Source of the DNA: an uncultured Eubacteriales bacterium
Lineage (GTDB): Bacteria > Bacillota > Clostridia > Oscillospirales > Oscillospiraceae
Length of the DNA stretch: 37,293 bases
Direction: 5' to 3'
Assembly (NCBI GenBank): GCA_900316255.1
Contig: ONCI01000008.1
Location: 1 to 37,293, forward strand
Under the pieces are notes generated by a model, which did not search any database, had not been told where the DNA came from, and saw only the letters and a list, made by a program, of their open reading frames with translations. A program made the position numbers and the translations under genes. Shown in pieces: positions 8,501 through 17,718 of the stretch. Within the stretch, counting starts at the first letter, position 1, and the number at the start of each line of letters is the position of its first letter.

Positions 8501-9012
8501 TGCTTGTCCACCACATCGATGGTGAAGATATTGGAGCTCTCCCCCGGCAGGAGAGAGGGGTCCATTCCATAGCAGCTCCATTCATAGCTCAGTTCACCGG
8601 CGCTCACCCCGGCCTCCACGCGCAGGGTAATGCTTCCGTTCAGGGGAACTGTGGTTTCCGCATAACTTTCTCCGGTGTCCGCCCAATAGGCGTAGAGACC
8701 CAGAGGCTGGGAATCCCGCCAGATGGCGTATAGGCTCAGATTCTCCGACAGAACCAGGGAACCCCCCGCCTGATAGTCCACATCGCCGTTATATTCCAGG
8801 GACCAGCCCAGAAAACAATGATTGTCCCACACCGCCTTGGGCAGCGTGATCTCCGCTCCCTTCTCCGCGGTGATGGGATTGAGATAATGGCCGCCGTCTG
8901 TAGAGAAAGTGACGGTGCACATCTCCCCCTCCGCAAGGGCAGCGGGGAACAATCCCGCCAGCAGCACCAGGCAGAGCAGCAGGGACAGGGTCTTTTTCCA
9001 TCCGTTTTTCAT
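5503..9012 (-). CDS. Secreted multi-repeat protein with C-terminal dockerin
   Basis: The 1169-residue product has a signal peptide (MKNGWKKTLS then a Leu-rich core, cleavage near ALAEG). A Listeria/InlB-type B-repeat (about 32-98) is followed by seven tandem Ig-like repeats of 92-95 residues (about 104-755). Next are a beta-rich domain with aromatic GQNYYYWVGF (756-846) and a beta-helix-like region (850-1105). A type I dockerin closes the protein, with two calcium-loop repeats, DVNGDGSINSKDLILLRKLL (1112-1131) and DVNGDGSLDLRDLVRLRKLL (1144-1163). No sortase motif or catalytic domain is visible, so surface attachment would be through a cohesin partner not in this window. I chose the ATG at 9012 because AAGGAGG precedes it and the signal peptide starts there; an in-frame start at 9066 exists. 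It forms its own transcription unit. Binding target unknown. Confidence 0.85.
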   Translation of the reverse strand: MKNGWKKTLSLLLCLVLLAGLFPAALAEGEMCTVTFSTDGGHYLNPITAEKGAEITLPKAVWDNHCFLGWSLEYNGDVDYQAGGSLVLSENLSLYAIWRDSQPLGLYAYWADTGESYAETTVPLNGSITLRVEAGVSAGELSYEWSCYGMDPSLLPGESSNIFTIDVVDKHYYIQCIVRDMEGNAITLSCDLSTDTGLWARSADTGEKIVSIKVPMMESITLRVEAGVNLGELRYRWYRADVSSVSYPGNVSNTLTLESVNEKMTVMCQVTDDYENSQYVQFNLSPDTGFWARAGGTADTYAEITVKKGESVTLTVEAGVDIGDLHYEWDSPDLDASLLPQNDSTASFTIPSVDRHYDVYCDVSDDYGNRKYITFDVSTDTSLQAWAAGTNSGYVEYTIQKGDNVTLAVDARVDEGGLRYRWGSSQQDIRKLLPQDEKTPSFTLENLRQPCYIYCNVYDDEGNSKNVAFRIYTDTGLRAYVAGTQTNSMRYTVPAGESVTLAVDAHVNEGGLRYRWYCIGDSSPAGLPADESTTSFTLAKVEKAYEIRCAVYDDDGNYKTVFFDVFPDTGLRAWIEGGSQDSDYRRYEVPLGDSLTLSIKAETNGGNLHYSWECYEGEAPGLPTDDQTASFTITEVKGYAYLCCRVSDDLGGRVDLYMEINVANGLRANVAGTDSTRAYYFDSSAPQTLTVEASANEGDLTYQWYKREYGGNSVAVSSDGPSLFVGADTKGYDYYCVITDIYGATAYVSFYFRQGMAKELTLRTETTVESDPVWGESYVSFTPENTGHYTLKSASGDPSAWCTYAGQNYYYWVGFPASFAMEAGKTYYFVISSNANAFTLHLTVDRSGFRTFEELQALLEDSTSGEQFYYEGSADPFVIPENVTIPTGVSVHLDGVGVEIAAIAMLTVEEDALLYCDDLTLKGKAQVNGQISCTSVSGKDKIAYGENGYLGLLAEVETEDGLRSVTEQAAANTDPHVFYDIMVEADLTITRNLTIPDYTLLNVLKSVILAPGVTLEIVDSPDTWVQIYGDGQLRVQGTLRNNGNLYIVKPTSLVLEEGGLYCGDGVIQAYTGYGKAKDYFPWAYLPEYSDYEITADGDWYFLSKKAAAEPGDVNGDGSINSKDLILLRKLLIGLPADDKIVAPDVNGDGSLDLRDLVRLRKLLAAQSAG
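6748..8703 (-). repeat. Seven tandem Ig-like repeats within the dockerin protein
   Basis: Repeat units begin near residues 104, 196, 288, 381, 475, 569 and 664. Each has a TGLRA(Y/W)-like opening strand, a (S/T)(V/I)TL(R/T/A)VEA(G/N)V motif, a LxYxW core tryptophan, an SFT(I/L) strand and a YxxxCxVxDDxGN strand. The DNA copies have diverged, so this is protein-level duplication rather than a young DNA repeat. Confidence 0.8.
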
Positions 9013-9223
9013 AGTCGGCCTCCTTGTTGCTTTTATTGTATAAGGGGATCGGGATTTGGAAAACAATGCTTCCGTTTTCTGTATGAAAAAGCCTTATGAT
9101 CATCTATGGTATAATGTATCATATGCTTTTGCGTTTCGCAACAGATTATCCGGGAAGTCTGCGGAATTCCTTGAGCGGAAAGCCCCTTGCAGCATGGGCG
9201 GAATGCGCATTTGCGGAATATCC

Positions 9224-9252
9224 TTGACGGGTGGGGAGGGAGAGGCTATAAT
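9224..9252 (+). promoter_or_regulatory. Sigma-A promoter of the lipid kinase gene
   Basis: TTGACG (9224-9229), a 17-nt spacer and TATAAT (9247-9252), 31 bp before the ATG. A second possible start is the extended -10 TGGTATAAT at 9107-9115, without a good -35. The 271-bp gap 9013-9283 otherwise shows nothing recognisable. Confidence 0.8.
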
Positions 9253-9283
9253 CAATGGGTATTCCCTGAAAGGAGAGCACAGG

Positions 9284-10174
9284 ATGCACCGCAAACTGCT
9301 TTTGATCGTCAATCCCGCCGCAGGCCGCGGCGCATACAAAAAGGACTTTGCCGATGCGGTGAAAACCCTGGATGACGGCGGCTGCCGCACCACGGTGGTC
9401 TTCACCGGGCACCGGGGCGACGCCACGGAGATGGCAGCGGGGCTGGGTCCGGAATACGATATGCTTGCCTGCGTGGGCGGCGACGGCACCCTCAGCGAGG
9501 TGATGGCCGGGCTCATGCAGCTGAAAAACCCGCCTCCCCTGGGCTATATCCCCCTGGGCACCGCCAACGACGTGGCCACCACCCTGGATCTGCCCAAAAA
9601 CAACGCCCCCCTGGCGGCCCAGCGGATCCTGTCGGGCACGCCCCATCCCTATGACGTGGGCGGCTTCGGGGACAAGGACTACTTTGCCTATATCGCCGCC
9701 TTCGGCGCCTTCACCGAAGTGAGCTACGCCACGCCCCAGAACCAGAAGAAGCTGCTGGGCCATCTGGCCTATGTGCTGCAGGGGGCCCTGTCCCTGCCCT
9801 ATCTGGAGGCCTATCCCACCCGTGTGGAATACGACGACGGCGTGGTGGAGGCAAACCTGGTCTACGGCAGCATGTCCAACTCCACCTCCGTGGCGGGCAT
9901 CGTGCATCTGCCGGAGGAGATGGTGGCGCTGGGGGACGGCCGGTCCGAGCTGGTGCTGGTGAAGGACCCGGGAAACCTGGTGACCCTCAGCGAGATGGCG
10001 GACAGTGTGTTCTCCCGCCGCTTCGACAACGAAAACGTGCTGATCCTGCACACGAAAAAGGCCCGCTTCCACTTTGAAAAGCCCGTCCCCTGGACACGGG
10101 ACGGGGAGGATGGCGGCCTTCATCAGGATGTGGAGCTCTGCAACTACGAGTCCCCCATCCGCCTGATCTTTTGA
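9284..10174 (+). CDS. Diacylglycerol kinase family lipid kinase (YegS/DgkB/BmrU type)
   Basis: Predicted ATP-dependent lipid kinase, probably phosphorylating diacylglycerol or a related lipid at the inner membrane face for phospholipid recycling. The 296-residue product has NPAAGRG (10-16), the nucleotide-binding GGDGTLSEVMAGL (65-77), PLGTANDVA (90-98) and the C-terminal WTRDGEDGG (270-278) typical of the DAGK catalytic fold. The start at 9284 is set by AAAGGAGAG 7 nt upstream and by the promoter at 9224-9252; a longer in-frame opening to 9056 crosses the promoter and is rejected. asnS follows after 64 bp with its own candidate promoter. The exact lipid substrate cannot be read from the sequence. 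Confidence 0.88.
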   Translation: MHRKLLLIVNPAAGRGAYKKDFADAVKTLDDGGCRTTVVFTGHRGDATEMAAGLGPEYDMLACVGGDGTLSEVMAGLMQLKNPPPLGYIPLGTANDVATTLDLPKNNAPLAAQRILSGTPHPYDVGGFGDKDYFAYIAAFGAFTEVSYATPQNQKKLLGHLAYVLQGALSLPYLEAYPTRVEYDDGVVEANLVYGSMSNSTSVAGIVHLPEEMVALGDGRSELVLVKDPGNLVTLSEMADSVFSRRFDNENVLILHTKKARFHFEKPVPWTRDGEDGGLHQDVELCNYESPIRLIF

Positions 10175-10203
10175 TTGAAAAAACGGGTCTGCTCGGATAT
10201 CCT
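10175..10203 (+). promoter_or_regulatory. Candidate promoter of asnS
   Basis: TTGAAA (10175-10180), a 17-nt spacer and TATCCT (10198-10203), starting one base after the lipid kinase stop. The -10 is imperfect. No T-box hairpins fit in the 36-nt leader. Confidence 0.45.
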
Positions 10204-10238
10204 AACGATACAGGCCAACAAAGAGAGGAAGTCTTACC

Positions 10239-11636
<1,398 letters not shown>

Positions 11637-11640
11637 GGAC

Positions 11641-11690
11641 CCCTGTCCCCCGGTGTGCGCACTTGGGACTTCCCCCCGAGGGGGAAGCAG
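11641..11690. repeat. Degenerate copy of the CAGTC/CTCCCC intergenic element
   Basis: It contains GGTGTGCGCACTTGGGAC, like CCAGTGTGCGCACTGGGAC at 28093-28111. This is followed by the perfect hairpin CTTCCCCC (11669-11676) / GGGGGAAG (11680-11687). It lies between the asnS stop and its terminator. Confidence 0.5.
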
Positions 11691-11731
11691 GATCCCCTGG
11701 ATGATTATGTGAGCGATTCTATTCAAAAAGG

Positions 11732-11759
11732 AAAACGGGCGCCGAGGCGCCCGTTTTTT
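11732..11759 (+). terminator. Intrinsic terminator after asnS
   Basis: AAAACGGGCGCC (11732-11743) pairs with GGCGCCCGTTTT (11746-11757) around a GA loop, ending in a run of six T. It is symmetrical enough to work in both directions. Confidence 0.9.
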
Positions 11760-11775
11760 CGGGGAACATAGATAG

Positions 11776-13323
11776 ATGAAAGTTTTGAAAGGCATATTTC
11801 TGGTGCTGCTGATCCTGACGGTACTGGTCTTCGGCATCCTGGTCTGGCAGCAGCTGGGCGGGGAGAGGAATCCTCTGACCGCACTCTTTCCCACGCCAAG
11901 CCCCGCGCCGCCCAGCCTGGAGGCGGCAGCCCCTTCCGTTTCCATGAGCGGGGAGAAAAACCAGCGCCTGCTGGAGCTGGCCTATGCCGATTGCTGGCGC
12001 TGTGAAGCCCTGGGCGAGGCGGTATCCGACGGGGAAGAGGCCCGGCTCCCGGTGCGGGTGACCCTGCTGAACGCCGACGCTCTGGCGGGCTCCGGCGCCA
12101 GGGAGGCCATGCTGGAAAAGCTGCGGGCCCGGGTGGACGCAGCCGAGCGAAGAAGCGAGATCTTTGAGGAGGACGGCGCTTACCGGCAGGAGATCCTGCG
12201 GGACTGCTTTGACGCCCTGCTGCGGGAGCGGCTGGCGGAAAAGGAAAACTACCTCTCCTCCTGGACGCCGGAGCTGCGCTACCGGTATGACGGAGAGAGC
12301 TGGAAGCTTGAAAACCCGGAAGAGCTCTACCCCTTCCGCCCGGAGGCGGAGACGCTCTATACCTCTGCTGTGCGGGATCAGCCCCCGCTGCCCCTGCGAT
12401 ACACCCTGCCGGAGGACGCCCTCTGGGGCCATGTGCCGAAGGAAGAGAACTTTGTGGAGACTGAGGATCCCTATGAGATCGCGGCTCTGCTGGAAAAGCC
12501 GGAGGCCAGGGCCCTCATCGGGGAGGAGACGCTGGTCTGGAATCCGGAGCTGCCCTTCGTGCCCGGCACCCTGATCCGCTGCTATCTGGACGAGAGCATC
12601 CTATGCATCCTGTGGCAGGAGCCGGAAAACAACTGCATGGGCACCTTCGCGGAGACCTTCGTCTCCGACGGATCCCAGCTGCGGCGCAAGATCTCCAGCG
12701 ACGAGCCCTGGAGCTTCTGGTTCGAGCGGACCAGCGACTTCGCCCGGGACACCAACGCCGTGCTGGCAGTGGGCGGGGATTTCTACTTCCACGACCGCAG
12801 CTGCGGCGTGGCCGTCTATCAGCGTGAGATCATCCGCTTCCGTCCGGACAACGCGGACACCTGCTTCATCACCGCCGACGGGGACATGCTCTTCCTCTAC
12901 CGGGGGGACGGGATCAGCCAGGCGGAGACCGAGCAGTTTATCCGGGACAATGACGTGGTCTTTTCCCTGGCCTTCGGGCCGGTGCTGGTGGACGAGGGCG
13001 TGAACGTGACGCCGGACTTCTATCCCTGGGGCGAGATCGACATGTTCTATGCCCGCAGCGCCCTGGGCCTGCTGGGGCGGCACCACTATCTCACCATGAA
13101 CATCAACTGCGACACCACCCGCCGGGAGCTGGACCACCTGCCCAACCTCCAGGACGCGGGCTACGCCATGGCCCGCCGGGGCTGCTGGAAGGCCTATACC
13201 CTGGACGGAGGCCAGACCGCCTCCACCGCTTTTCACTATACGCTTATCAATCCCGTGCAGTTCGGCGAGGAAAAGGCCATCAGCGATATCATTTACTTTG
13301 CCTCCGCCGCCCCGGAGGAGTAG
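11776..13323 (+). CDS. Membrane-anchored phosphodiester glycosidase-like (NAGPA/DUF2233) protein
   Basis: The 515-residue product has one N-terminal transmembrane helix (about 5-24), a short Pro-rich linker (PTPSPAPP, 40-47), and a long extracellular part. The last ~190 residues resemble the NAGPA fold of exopolysaccharide/phosphodiester glycosidases. Matching points are AVGGDFYF (331-338, usually NGGFF), SLAFGPVLVDEG (397-408), the repositioned ARSALGLLGRHHYLTMNIN block (426-444) and TLDGGQTAS (475-483, usually LDGGGSS). Because the NGGFF and LDGGGSS motifs are altered, activity is uncertain. The middle region (60-320) is unrecognised. It starts 17 bp after the asnS terminator with only a weak GGGGAA Shine-Dalgarno and no obvious promoter, so it may depend on read-through. 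Cell-envelope or polysaccharide processing is an inference. Confidence 0.7.
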   Translation: MKVLKGIFLVLLILTVLVFGILVWQQLGGERNPLTALFPTPSPAPPSLEAAAPSVSMSGEKNQRLLELAYADCWRCEALGEAVSDGEEARLPVRVTLLNADALAGSGAREAMLEKLRARVDAAERRSEIFEEDGAYRQEILRDCFDALLRERLAEKENYLSSWTPELRYRYDGESWKLENPEELYPFRPEAETLYTSAVRDQPPLPLRYTLPEDALWGHVPKEENFVETEDPYEIAALLEKPEARALIGEETLVWNPELPFVPGTLIRCYLDESILCILWQEPENNCMGTFAETFVSDGSQLRRKISSDEPWSFWFERTSDFARDTNAVLAVGGDFYFHDRSCGVAVYQREIIRFRPDNADTCFITADGDMLFLYRGDGISQAETEQFIRDNDVVFSLAFGPVLVDEGVNVTPDFYPWGEIDMFYARSALGLLGRHHYLTMNINCDTTRRELDHLPNLQDAGYAMARRGCWKAYTLDGGQTASTAFHYTLINPVQFGEEKAISDIIYFASAAPEE

Positions 13324-13361
13324 GAGTTTTTAGTTTTTAGTTTCTAGTTTCTAGTTTTTAG

Positions 13362-13399
13362 GAGACGAGAGATGCGATAAAGCTTCTCTCGTCTCTTTT
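13362..13399 (+). terminator. Intrinsic terminator of the NAGPA-like gene
   Basis: GAGACGAGAG (13362-13371) pairs with CTCTCGTCTC (13386-13395), followed by TTTT. The loop is long (14 nt) and contains AAGCTT. Confidence 0.75.
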
Positions 13400-13417
13400 A
13401 TTGAAATCAATAACAAA

Positions 13418-13455
13418 TAAAAAGGACACTGTACGTATCGTGTACAGCGTCCTTT
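13418..13455 (-). terminator. Intrinsic terminator of psuG
   Basis: AAAGGAC-A-CTGTAC (13421-13434) pairs with GTACAG-C-GTCCTTT (13442-13455), with one mismatch. On the minus strand it is followed by a T-rich run. It lies 31 bp beyond the psuG stop. Confidence 0.75.
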
Positions 13456-13486
13456 ATCTAAAAACTAAAATCTAAAAACTAAAAAC

Positions 13487-14398
<912 letters not shown>

Positions 14399-14431
14399 AA
14401 GAACCTCCAAATAAGTCTTTTGTAAGGATTT

Positions 14432-14459
14432 ATTATAGCTATAATCAGAGTCTTGTCAA
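14432..14459 (-). promoter_or_regulatory. Sigma-A promoter of psuG
   Basis: On the minus strand: TTGACA (14459-14454), a 16-nt spacer and TATAAT (14437-14432). Both hexamers are perfect. The psuG ATG is 33 bp downstream. Confidence 0.85.
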
Positions 14460-14582
14460 GAATAATGAAGAAAGAAAAACAGCTTTGCCGCATGAAAACA
14501 GGCCGCTGGCCCTTCCTTCCGCTTTCTTTCTTCCTCTCCCCATATATCTACCTTATTTATATTTAGATCTTCGCCTTTCCCC

Positions 14583-14611
14583 TTGCATTGAGGGGCGTTT
14601 TCTGCTATAAT
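14583..14611 (+). promoter_or_regulatory. Sigma-A promoter of dnaA
   Basis: TTGCAT (14583-14588), a 17-nt spacer and TATAAT (14606-14611), 51 bp before the dnaA ATG. No clear DnaA box was found in this promoter region; the boxes lie downstream of dnaA. Confidence 0.85.
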
Positions 14612-14662
14612 ATTATGGTTAGAAAGTATGCGTTTTTTCAACATTGCGAAGAGGTGAAGGCC

Positions 14663-15982
14663 ATGAATTCTCTTGACGATATCTGGAGCGTGGTGCTGGA
14701 GCAGCTGTCCCGGAAGCTGACGCCCACTACAATCAAAGCCTGGTTTGCCGACTGCCGCCCGGTGGAGATCGAAGATTCCCGCCTGGTGATCAGCACCAAA
14801 AGCGATTTCAAGCGGGACATCATCAAGGACCGTTACAGCGAGATCGTGAAGGAGATTCTCTCCGACCTGTTTTCCTCCAAGTTTGACCTGCTGGTGCTGA
14901 CGGAGGAGGAGCTGGCGGACTATGTCTCCCCCAAAAGTGCGGACAATGACCTGCCGGAGATGGAGGGCTACACCTTCGACCGCTTCATCGTGGGAAAATC
15001 CAACGAGTTTGCCCACGCAGCCGCCCTGGCCGTGGCGGAAAAGCCCGGGAAAAACTACAATCCCCTGTTCATCTACGGCAACTCCGGTCTGGGCAAGACC
15101 CATCTGCTGCTGGCCATCGGGCAGTACATCCGTTCCAAAACGCCCGGAGTAAAGATCGCCTATGTAAAGGGCGACGAGTTCACCATTCAGATGGTGAAGG
15201 CCATCAAGGAGGGCACGGTGGACGACTTCCACACCCGCTACCGGGGCGTGGATCTGCTGCTGGTGGACGATATCCAGTTCATCGCCGGCAAGCGCGCCAC
15301 CCAGGACGAGTTTTTCCACACCTTCAACAATATCTACGAGGCCGGCCATCAGATCGTCATCACCTCCGACCGGCCGCCTCTGGAAATGAGCCTGCTGGAT
15401 GAGCGGCTGCGCACCCGCTTTGAGGGCGGCCTGATGGCGGACATCCAGCCCCCCGATCTGGAGACCAGAATGGCCATCGCCCGCAACAAGGCGGCCCAGC
15501 TGGGCCTCATCCTCACCGATGAGGTGGTGGGCTTCATTGCCAAGGAGATCACCGCCAACGTCCGGCAGCTGGAGGGCGTCATCAAGCGCCTCACCGCCTA
15601 TATGGAGCTGCTGGGGGACACCCCCACCATGGAGATCGCCAAAAAGGCCATCGAGGACGTGATCCGGGACGGGGACTATGTGCCGACGCCGGAGAAGATC
15701 ATCCGGGAGACCGCCAAATACTACAACATCCGGGAAGAGGAGCTCACCGGTCAGAGCCGCTCCAAGAACACCGTCATGGCCCGCCAGGTCTCCATGCACC
15801 TGATGCGCACCCTGACGAACCTGCCCCTCACCGCCATCGGCGAGCATCACGGCGGCCGCAACCACGCCACCGTGCTCTCCTCCATCCGCAAGGTGGAAGA
15901 ACTGCTGAAATCCGATCCCTCCATGGCCGGCGTGATCCGGGACATCACCTCCAACATCACCACCAACACGGGAAGCCTGTGA
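14663..15982 (+). CDS. dnaA: Chromosomal replication initiator protein DnaA
   Basis: AAA+ ATPase that binds DnaA boxes, melts oriC and loads the helicase. The 439-residue product has domain I (about 1-80), a short linker and the AAA+ domain with Walker A GNSGLGKTH (139-147) and Walker B LLLVDDIQF (198-206). The sensor/arginine-finger segment is SLLDERLRTRFEGG (243-256), and domain IV carries the signature GGRNHATVLSSIRK (397-410). The start at 14663 follows GAGGTGAAGG; a longer frame reaches into the promoter and is rejected. It is divergent from psuG instead of following rpmH as in many bacteria. The oriC box cluster lies between its stop and dnaN. Confidence 0.98.
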   Translation: MNSLDDIWSVVLEQLSRKLTPTTIKAWFADCRPVEIEDSRLVISTKSDFKRDIIKDRYSEIVKEILSDLFSSKFDLLVLTEEELADYVSPKSADNDLPEMEGYTFDRFIVGKSNEFAHAAALAVAEKPGKNYNPLFIYGNSGLGKTHLLLAIGQYIRSKTPGVKIAYVKGDEFTIQMVKAIKEGTVDDFHTRYRGVDLLLVDDIQFIAGKRATQDEFFHTFNNIYEAGHQIVITSDRPPLEMSLLDERLRTRFEGGLMADIQPPDLETRMAIARNKAAQLGLILTDEVVGFIAKEITANVRQLEGVIKRLTAYMELLGDTPTMEIAKKAIEDVIRDGDYVPTPEKIIRETAKYYNIREEELTGQSRSKNTVMARQVSMHLMRTLTNLPLTAIGEHHGGRNHATVLSSIRKVEELLKSDPSMAGVIRDITSNITTNTGSL

Positions 15983-16026
15983 GCGGTAAAAATTCGGAAT
16001 TGAGTCCATATAGCACTCCCCGTAAC

Positions 16027-16148
16027 TGTCATCCTGAGGAGGCGAAGCCGACGAAGGATCCCGACGGCGTCAGGTGGGCATAACAAAGCACGAGAGAAAA
16101 TGCACCTTCCGCCGGGGGCGAGATCCTTCGCGTTGCGAAGCCATGACA
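16027..16148. repeat. TGTCATCC...GAAGGATC inverted-repeat element beside oriC
   Basis: The 122-bp element has TGTCAT (16027-16032) and ATGACA (16143-16148) at its ends, with internal GAAGGATC (left) and GATCCTTC (right) as the second pair of inverted blocks. A perfect 9-bp hairpin (16190-16211) follows. The preceding AAATTCGGAATTG (15990-16002) recurs at 27950-27962. This places a dispersed element inside the dnaA-dnaN gap without touching the box cluster. Confidence 0.7.
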
Positions 16149-16189
16149 GGGCATGAGATGCAGCCTTCAGCACTCCTGTAGATGGCGCC

Positions 16190-16211
16190 GGCACGATGAG
16201 GGCATCGTGCC
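16190..16211. repeat. Perfect hairpin in the dnaA-dnaN gap
   Basis: GGCACGATG (16190-16198) and CATCGTGCC (16203-16211) flank a 4-nt loop. No T-run follows, so it is not a standard terminator. Confidence 0.55.
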
Positions 16212-16254
16212 ATACGCGGGGAAGTCTGGACAAACATTAAAGTTTTCTTTCGTT

Positions 16255-16455
16255 CAACAACAGTTTTCCACAAAAACTCTGTGGAAAGTGGAAACACAGA
16301 ATGTGGAAAGAATTTTGTCTCTTTTTGCTGTGGAAACAGAATTTGCAATCCACAGAGATTTCAACAGCCGCAAAGCCTTGCGGCGCCTGAAAAAAATGAG
16401 GTTTTCCACAAAACGGATCCTAAATAACAATAAATAAAAAATATATAAGACTCCT
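16255..16455. other. oriC: Replication origin oriC (DnaA boxes plus AT-rich region)
   Basis: DnaA-box-like 9-mers: TTTTCCACA at 16264-16272 and 16402-16410 (+); the reverse type TGTGGAAAG at 16280-16288 and 16302-16310; TGTGGAAAC at 16329-16337; and weaker sites at 16287-16295 and 16346-16354. The local consensus is (T/C)TTTCCACA rather than TTATCCACA. After the last box, 16419-16455 is almost purely A/T and is the likely unwinding element, 40-75 bp before dnaN. Position between dnaA and dnaN agrees with known Firmicute origins. Confidence 0.88.
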
Positions 16456-16493
16456 ATAGCTGAGAGAGTTTTTGATTTTGAGGAGGAACATCC

Positions 16494-17606
16494 ATGAAAT
16501 TCACCTGTGAAAAAGGTCTGCTCCAGACAGCCTGCACCATCGCCTCCCGGGCGACCGCGTCCAAAAGCCCCATTCCCGCGCTGGAGGGTCTGCTGATCGA
16601 GGCCAGGGCCGATGTGAAGATCACCGGCTATGACCTGAAGGAAGGCATCTATACCAATATTCAGGCTGACGTGGCGGAGGGCGGCTCCGTTGTGGTGGGC
16701 GCCCGCTTCTTCGGCGAGATGATCCGCCGCCTGCCCGATGGCTTTGTGACCATCAGCGTGGACCGGAACAACAGCGTGAAGGTCAAGTGCGGCAAGAGCG
16801 AATTCAACTTCATGGGCATCAGCCCCGAGGATTACCCGGAGATGCCGGTGATGGACGCCATCAATACCATCTCCCTGCCCCAGAACATTCTGAGCAGCAT
16901 GATCAACCAGACCATCTTCGCTGTGGCGGACACCGACGTGCGCCCCATCTACACCGGCACCCTCTTTGAGGTGGAGGGAGACACCCTGACCCTGGTCTCC
17001 GTGGACGGCTACCGTCTGGCCAAGCGCAGCGAGCAGCTGGAAAGCGCCAAAATGGAAAACTGCAGCTTTGTGGTGCCCGGCTCCGCGCTCTCCGACGTGG
17101 TGCGGGTCTGCGGCGATACCGATGAGCCCGCCCAGATCGCCGTGGGCGCCAAGCATATCTCCTTCTTCATCGGCGGCACGGTGATCATCTCCCGCCGGTT
17201 GGAGGGCGAATTTTTGAATTACCGCCGCTCCATCCCCGAGATGTTCCGCACGGTGATCCAGGCCGAGCGCAGCGAGCTCATGCAGGTCATCGACCGTGTT
17301 TCCCTCATCATCAGCGAGAAAAACAGCAGCCCGGTGCGCATGGGCTTCGGCGACGGCACCATCGACTGCTACTGTGTAACTCCCTTCGGCAAGGCGGAGG
17401 ATATCTGCACCTGCGAAGGCAACGGCAACGGCCTGGAGATCGGCTTCAACGACCGCTATCTCATGGACGCGCTGAAGGCCGCCGGCACCGACAGCCTGCA
17501 GCTCTGCCTGAACACATCCTCCTCCCCCTGCGTGATCCGCGCCGCCGACGGCAGCGACAAGTTCACCTTCATGATCCTGCCGGTGCGGCTGAGAGCGGGA
17601 GACTGA
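16494..17606 (+). CDS. dnaN: DNA polymerase III beta subunit (sliding clamp)
   Basis: Ring-shaped dimeric clamp that tethers the replicative polymerase and many partner proteins to DNA. The 370-residue product has the usual length and the three repeated clamp domains, starting MKFTCEKGLLQTACTIASRA. Family landmarks include PALEGLLIEA (28-37), VDGYRLAKR in the middle domain and the C-terminal FMILPVRLR that helps form the partner-binding pocket. GAGGAGG lies 9 nt before the ATG. It follows oriC directly; expression may come from read-through of dnaA or an unrecognised promoter in the AT-rich region. The next gene is separated by a repeat element (17620-17699). Confidence 0.97.
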   Translation: MKFTCEKGLLQTACTIASRATASKSPIPALEGLLIEARADVKITGYDLKEGIYTNIQADVAEGGSVVVGARFFGEMIRRLPDGFVTISVDRNNSVKVKCGKSEFNFMGISPEDYPEMPVMDAINTISLPQNILSSMINQTIFAVADTDVRPIYTGTLFEVEGDTLTLVSVDGYRLAKRSEQLESAKMENCSFVVPGSALSDVVRVCGDTDEPAQIAVGAKHISFFIGGTVIISRRLEGEFLNYRRSIPEMFRTVIQAERSELMQVIDRVSLIISEKNSSPVRMGFGDGTIDCYCVTPFGKAEDICTCEGNGNGLEIGFNDRYLMDALKAAGTDSLQLCLNTSSSPCVIRAADGSDKFTFMILPVRLRAGD

Positions 17607-17619
17607 AAGAGTGAAAGAC

Positions 17620-17699
17620 CTCCCCTTGCGCAGGGGAGCTTAATAGGAAGATCCCCCAGTCCGGCTGGCGCCGGACAGCTCCCCTTACACAGGGGAGCT
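17620..17699. repeat. CTCCCC/GGGGAG hairpin element between dnaN and yaaA
   Basis: Three hairpins in a row: CTCCCCTT..AGGGGAG (17620-17638), TCCGGC/GCCGGA (17660-17675) and AGCTCCCCT/AGGGGAGCT (17677-17699). The same CAGTC-hairpin-GACAGCTCCCCT-hairpin layout recurs at 28088-28134. The 3' edge, AGCTTATAAGGAAGG, supplies the Shine-Dalgarno of yaaA. Confidence 0.75.
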
Positions 17700-17718
17700 T
17701 ATAAGGAAGGATTATTGT

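Noticed and set aside
6748-8703. Possible CRISPR-like periodic repetition
   Set aside because: The period is about 280 bp, the units are diverged and they are in frame in an intact protein; there are no short identical repeats with spacers.
10175-10238. T-box leader for asnS
   Set aside because: The leader is far too short and lacks the T-box core sequence and antiterminator.
14588-14662. Longer dnaA N-terminus
   Set aside because: It would start inside the promoter -35/-10 region and adds residues absent in DnaA; the ATG at 14663 with GAGGTGAAGG is better.
16190-16211. Terminator of dnaA
   Set aside because: The hairpin is perfect but no T-run follows, so only a hairpin is recorded.
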